Source of the DNA: Balanoglossus misakiensis
Taxonomy: Eukaryota > Hemichordata
Direction of reading: 5' to 3'
Length of the DNA: 64,000 nucleotides
NCBI GenBank assembly: GCA_040954595.2
Contig: CM082585.2
Coordinates: forward strand, 5,332,001-5,396,000
Position numbers and translations under genes: made by a program. Shown in pieces: positions 59,695-64,000 of the stretch. The notes under the pieces are model-generated. The model made no database searches, had not been told where the DNA came from, and was given only the letters and a program-made list of their open reading frames with translations. Numbering within the stretch: the stretch's first letter is position 1; the number at the start of each line of letters is the position of its first letter.

Positions 59695-61580
59695 CGAAAG
59701 AGCAACGACACGAAGCGAGTACAGCGGTATTATCTTTGGAAATACGTAGGCCTACCTGGAAACGGTTATCTGGGTTGTTTTCGTGGCTTCAACACACGCA
59801 TTCTGGCACTGTGTGACTCAGCAAAATTTGAATGAGCAAAACCTGAAATAAATGAGCGGGTGTTTAATTTTAAACGTTTATCAGTTTCAAATATATTGTT
59901 ATAGGTGTGAATAATAATTGGTTATTAAAACAAAATCAGTTTCAACACCAAACTTATTGCTTAGTCGATTTATGTCGTTATCGCCATACATAATACGTCA
60001 TTAGATGACGTAATTAGATATTTGTAAACGCCATATAAATATCCAGAATGACCGCGATATAGGGATAAACCAGATTCATTGTTCGGGGGGGGTAAGAAAA
60101 AGCTATATCAAACTTCGGAGACAACGGTTAGACCCAATTGACGGGGGAAAATTGTTCGTGTGTCGTTTTTTTCTGATACAAATAACGTATGTTATTACAA
60201 ATGTAGTACATAGCGCAAAGTATTAAAGTACTTCACTCCGGGTTTAACAAGACAAAATCATCTGGATTAGATAAATGGTGCGTGGATGCACATAATTATA
60301 CATGTATTTAGTTTGTCTACGTTTGATTGACAGTCATGTGCAAATTAGGAGTGACGTATACTCTAGTCAGGGCGCGCGCGCTCAATTACACGCAACAAGC
60401 AGCTCAAACGTCGTCAGGTACCTGATGACTTTTTCCTGTATAAATAACAAAACGCGATATTTTCGGCAGTTTTCTTTTGTGTTACTTATTTGGCGTCGGT
60501 TAATGAGCGCGCTTCTCCAGTGTTACTCGAAGTACCGAATGGGCGTCTTCATTTAAGGGTAATTTGACATGGAGTTAATTTAACCCAAACCCTCGTTAAA
60601 AACTGCGGGCAGAGTCGCGCCTTTGCGTGAATGGTTTGGCGCGGTTGCCCACGTCGAGAGACCCGTGCGTTCTCATTCGTGACGATAGTGGCAGAAATGT
60701 CAAAAGTTGAAGCCGTTTAAGGAAATAAAATAATGTGAAAATGTCTCGTTTGTATTTGTTGGGGGGAAGTGACTGTGTGATTAGCGTCGCGTCCTGTTCT
60801 ATACGCAACGCGGACGCGCATTTCTTTTTCAGTATCACACAGTCTTGGAGCAAGACTAGGGGGAAGTATATTATTGCGAGCAGCCGTCCTTTAAAAATGC
60901 AAGGAAAGCTAAACTCAGTATTTAGCGTGATATGTGCTGTAACGAGATTGGTAACCTCTGGGGGCGGGGATGATATTAATCTTAATTGGGGGGATTTCGT
61001 GAGAGGGGGGGGGGGGCTTATATGGAAAAGTAAATCATCGCATATTGAATCTTGACAGAAGATTATGGCGTCATATGTGACTCAGTTTGCTATACGTCGT
61101 GAATTGCTGTCGGACACCAGAATTTTCACACCCCGGGCACTTACTCCTGGTAAACATTCTGAGCGCGTCTTCTGCCCCGCGCGCAGGCTGATGAACATCG
61201 TCACAGATAACAAGGCAAATTAAGAGTACGAGAAAAGTAAAAACCATACAATCTTCAAATGAGCATGTTGCTCGATCAAATAAAGGGTATTTTCATGATT
61301 CACTTTGTGGGGAAGGTTGGATTAAAAAAAGGACGTTTCATGAGTGGTACATTTCGGATTTTTGCAATATGTTTGCAGCTTCGAAAATAACGTTCACGTG
61401 TGGAGCAAGTGATGTTGTTGACAAATAAATTCGAGTCCGGACTTGAATTATTTTATTCAACGGTATTAATGGTTACTGTACGCATATAGGCAACGTTGAT
61501 AAAAAAGGGTTACCGACTAATTTTCAGTTGCCCTCTTGAACGAGAACGAAAACTGTAAATTTACTCATGTGTATTGTTAA

Positions 61581-61770
61581 AGGTAATACAGTCACCCCCA
61601 ATTTACATACGCCCATATATGGCAGAAATGGCGTACTTGAGCGTTCTAAAGAACATATGGTGGCACTCTTTTTTCGGCGCGTGCCACCCACTGAAAATCT
61701 GTGATTGGCTATATAGATCTGATTTTGTCATGTTAACTATAGCTAATTTTCCATAGGTGACTGTATACCT
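61581..61770. mobile_element. MITE family B, copy 2 (TTAA-flanked)
   Basis: A 190-bp element between TTAA at 61577-61580 and 61771-61774, with complementary ends AGGTAATACAGTCACC and GGTGACTGTATACCT. It shares the CCAATTTACATA interior with the copy at 42853. Non-coding; the TTAA site suggests piggyBac-type mobilisation. Confidence 0.78.
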
Positions 61771-61857
61771 TTAACTCTAATATAAAGGGCAATGCGTATG
61801 GAAGATTCGTTGCAGAATTTCTTGTCATTAAGATGGGTAGAAGTGGTTGCAAATTAA

Positions 61858-62219
61858 AGGGACAAATTCTCTCTCTCTCTCTCTCGCTGCCCTTTTTCCA
61901 TTACTTATATTTGATATACAAGGCACCGTTTATGTTATTCTACATGTGGATATATAGTGAATCAGTGTTTGACCACACACAACTTCCATCCCGTTTGTAG
62001 GATATGAGAGTAAAAGTCGCCCAAAATGAATAAATGGTAGAGACTGATTATTCATTTTGGCGAGTTTTTCATCCTTGTGTCTACAAGTGGCCATGGGATG
62101 GAGGGTGTGTGTGGTCGAACATTGATTCACTATATATCCACATGTAGAATAAAGTAAACGGTGTATTGTATCAAACATAAATAATGGAAAAAAGGCAGCG
62201 AGAGAGAGACTTTGTCCCT
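61858..62219. mobile_element. MITE family A, copy 2 (TTAA-flanked hairpin)
   Basis: A 362-bp hairpin element between perfect TTAA sites at 61854-61857 and 62220-62223. Ends AGGGACAAA... and ...TTTGTCCCT are complementary. It contains the same ACATGTGGATATATAGTGAA and TTCATTTTGG arms as copy 1. It has the cleaner boundaries of the two full copies. Confidence 0.85.
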
Positions 62220-64000
62220 TTAATAAGGTGATGTGTTGATTTTTGTGACGTCTATATCTCAACCCATTGTGTAAATATTTCTGTCAGAGGAAAACATTAG
62301 AAATTGCTGGTACAAAACTCCACCACCTTTCATAAGTAATACATACAACTTCAATTCACACCCGCCTACACGTTTCCATGACATCAAGTTAACCTTCCCA
62401 CGCACTTGTTCCCGCTTTCTTAGTCGACTGCTAGGCTATATAGCTCCTATAACGTTGCGCGGTCCAATTGTGAGAAGCGCACGATATCTTCAGAGGAGGC
62501 AGAAAGCTTGCGCGGTGGTGAGTAGGTACAAATATGTTTTCTTCAAAGTTATTACCCCAGACTGTAATTTAACCCGGATTTTGAAATCTGCAACTTACTT
62601 TTCCCTCCTTTTTGTGGAAAAAAAATGAAATGTGTGACTAGTATTGATTTAGGTTCCAGAACAAGAAATTTGTAGGATCTCGCGTGCTCATAGGCAATTT
62701 ATATGGGAGGACATTCGCCTGTGAAAAAGGACAAACAACACATGGCTCAGCGTATTAAACGGTACAAAAGTTCCAGTTTTTGCTAAACTCTGCAGTTATT
62801 CTGGTTGCACACAAAGATCAACTGGTTTTACTTGGCGAGCAAACCTATGCTACGGCAATTAACCAAGTCTCGCGAGATCTCGCAATTGGCGGAATATCAT
62901 CGATACCACCATCCTCCTTCTCGAGTCGCGCGTCTAAATGTGGACCTCGCTGGTCCTGCCATGTTATACATTCTATCCATTCCAGTGGCCGCTATTTTAT
63001 ACCAGATAATGTCACCGCTATCCTACCGTTGCCATCAAATATCACATTTAATATCACACCGCCGTTTCGTCGTGAAACTCGCTTGCCAAGATCGGCTGCA
63101 CCCAAAAGCGCAGCCAGAAGAGCGAATGGCGGTCGGAATTTGGGTATACTGCCATCCATCCACCGAGTTTAAAACCTAAACTTTGTGTATGTGGGGGGGG
63201 GGGGGTAGGGTTGTCGATTTTGCTCACTCACACCATTGATTTGCCAGTTTTATGCGAGTGCGGAGTGTACCTCAATGGCACGAGATCGCACACCCCAGGT
63301 TCACTGTGGTGAAACCCCAAAATGCCTTGAAATGGCCACGGTATATATTTGTGTTTGGGGTGGGTTTAAGAAAACCGCCAAAGGTATATAATTATGAATT
63401 TATGAATAATATTCAATCATTTCGGATTTTATATGGATGCATCCTGTAGATGCAACAGGATGATGTGTCGACTGTTCGGTACAATTAGCCATTGTCTGGG
63501 CCTGAGTCTGTCTGCCCGACAAAATCAGGCCTCTTAAATATCACGTCCGTACATGTTCAACAGGAAGACGACCAGTTAATTTCAGATGCCGCCATTTAAA
63601 GAGAAATTAGGTTCATTCGCATTTAAATAGTAAGATTAAGACCATAATTATTTCGCCCAAAATAGCCAATTGTTAAAATATACTGATTGGCCCCATTTTC
63701 AAAGTGTCAGCGGTAGTCGACTGCCAATGAAATCTACTGTTCAAGAACGCTATAATATAGAGTTTCATTTAGACTGTGGTTCGGTGGAATCTTTCATGGA
63801 TGTGAACGGGTACGACCGGCCGACCACGAGTGTATAAACGTCGGGTTCCGTCGAGTCGTTCCGTCGAGTCGCGTGCAAGTTTACTGAGCCCGGCCGCCCT
63901 TGTGAAGCGCGTAGCGACACTGGTTATTCAGTTCAGTTGCCTGTTGGCTGTGCTGCGTCACGCTTGCCTACCTTCCTGATTCTGGAAACCGGTTAGAAAC

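Larger units (their letters stand above)
58924..64000. other. Right-hand spacer, no supported gene
   Basis: This should contain the promoter of the coiled-coil gene next to 58924; GTCACGTGAC at about 59189 is an E-box candidate. Reading frames in this interval lack family motifs or coherent exon chains. It contains TTTA microsatellites near 59494 and 59619, MITEs at 61581 and 61858, and a possible TATAAA at 63833-63838 that could belong to a gene beyond the right edge (weak). Confidence 0.5.

Noticed and set aside
62780-63179. Overlapping 124-130 codon plus-strand frames
   Set aside because: Two frames overlap without domain signatures or coherent splice sites; likely chance open frames.

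Overview
The window is animal nuclear DNA. Its genes are split into many short exons with GT/AG introns of roughly 100-1600 bp. The protein families are metazoan: an ABCC5-type exporter, UNC93 and a CD36/SCARB scavenger receptor. Introns and spacers are full of microsatellites and small inverted-repeat transposons. Intron density and repeat style suggest a marine invertebrate such as a cephalochordate, hemichordate or lophotrochozoan, but the sequence alone does not fix the species. I saw no rRNA, tRNA, CRISPR or bacterial operon.

Layout, left to right. (1) 266-791 (+): the last two coding exons of a short-chain dehydrogenase/reductase whose 5' part lies outside the window. (2) 1495-11312 (-): 18 in-frame exons of an ABCC5/MRP5-like transporter with TMD1, NBD1 and TMD2. 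The second nucleotide-binding domain is missing. (3) 11324-21760: a 10.4 kb spacer between two divergent ABCC paralogues, without convincing genes but with RFX X-box-like sites and a TTAA-flanked MITE. (4) 22168-34178 (+): a complete ABCC5-like gene with a TATA box, a probable non-coding first exon and 24 coding exons (1431 aa). It carries a 35-residue poly-aspartate run in the linker. (5) 34309-36659 (-): a three-exon UNC93A-like gene (455 aa), tail to tail with the ABCC gene. (6) 38835-43967 (-): a 12-exon CD36/SCARB-family receptor (494 aa). (7) 44748-58923 (-): a 30-exon gene for a 1178-residue acidic/coiled-coil protein I do not recognise, including exons as short as 21 and 24 nt. (8) 58924-64000: spacer with TTTA microsatellites and two MITEs.

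Exon models were built by hand from reading frame, splice-site dinucleotides and phase. In all four genes complete in the window the summed coding length is an exact multiple of three and ends in a stop codon, which supports the models. The two ABCC genes share every internal splice position and most exon lengths, so they are an inverted duplication of one ancestral gene. The neighbours otherwise form no pathway; an exporter pair, a multi-pass UNC93 protein and a lipid-binding scavenger receptor are all membrane proteins, but that is no evidence of joint function.
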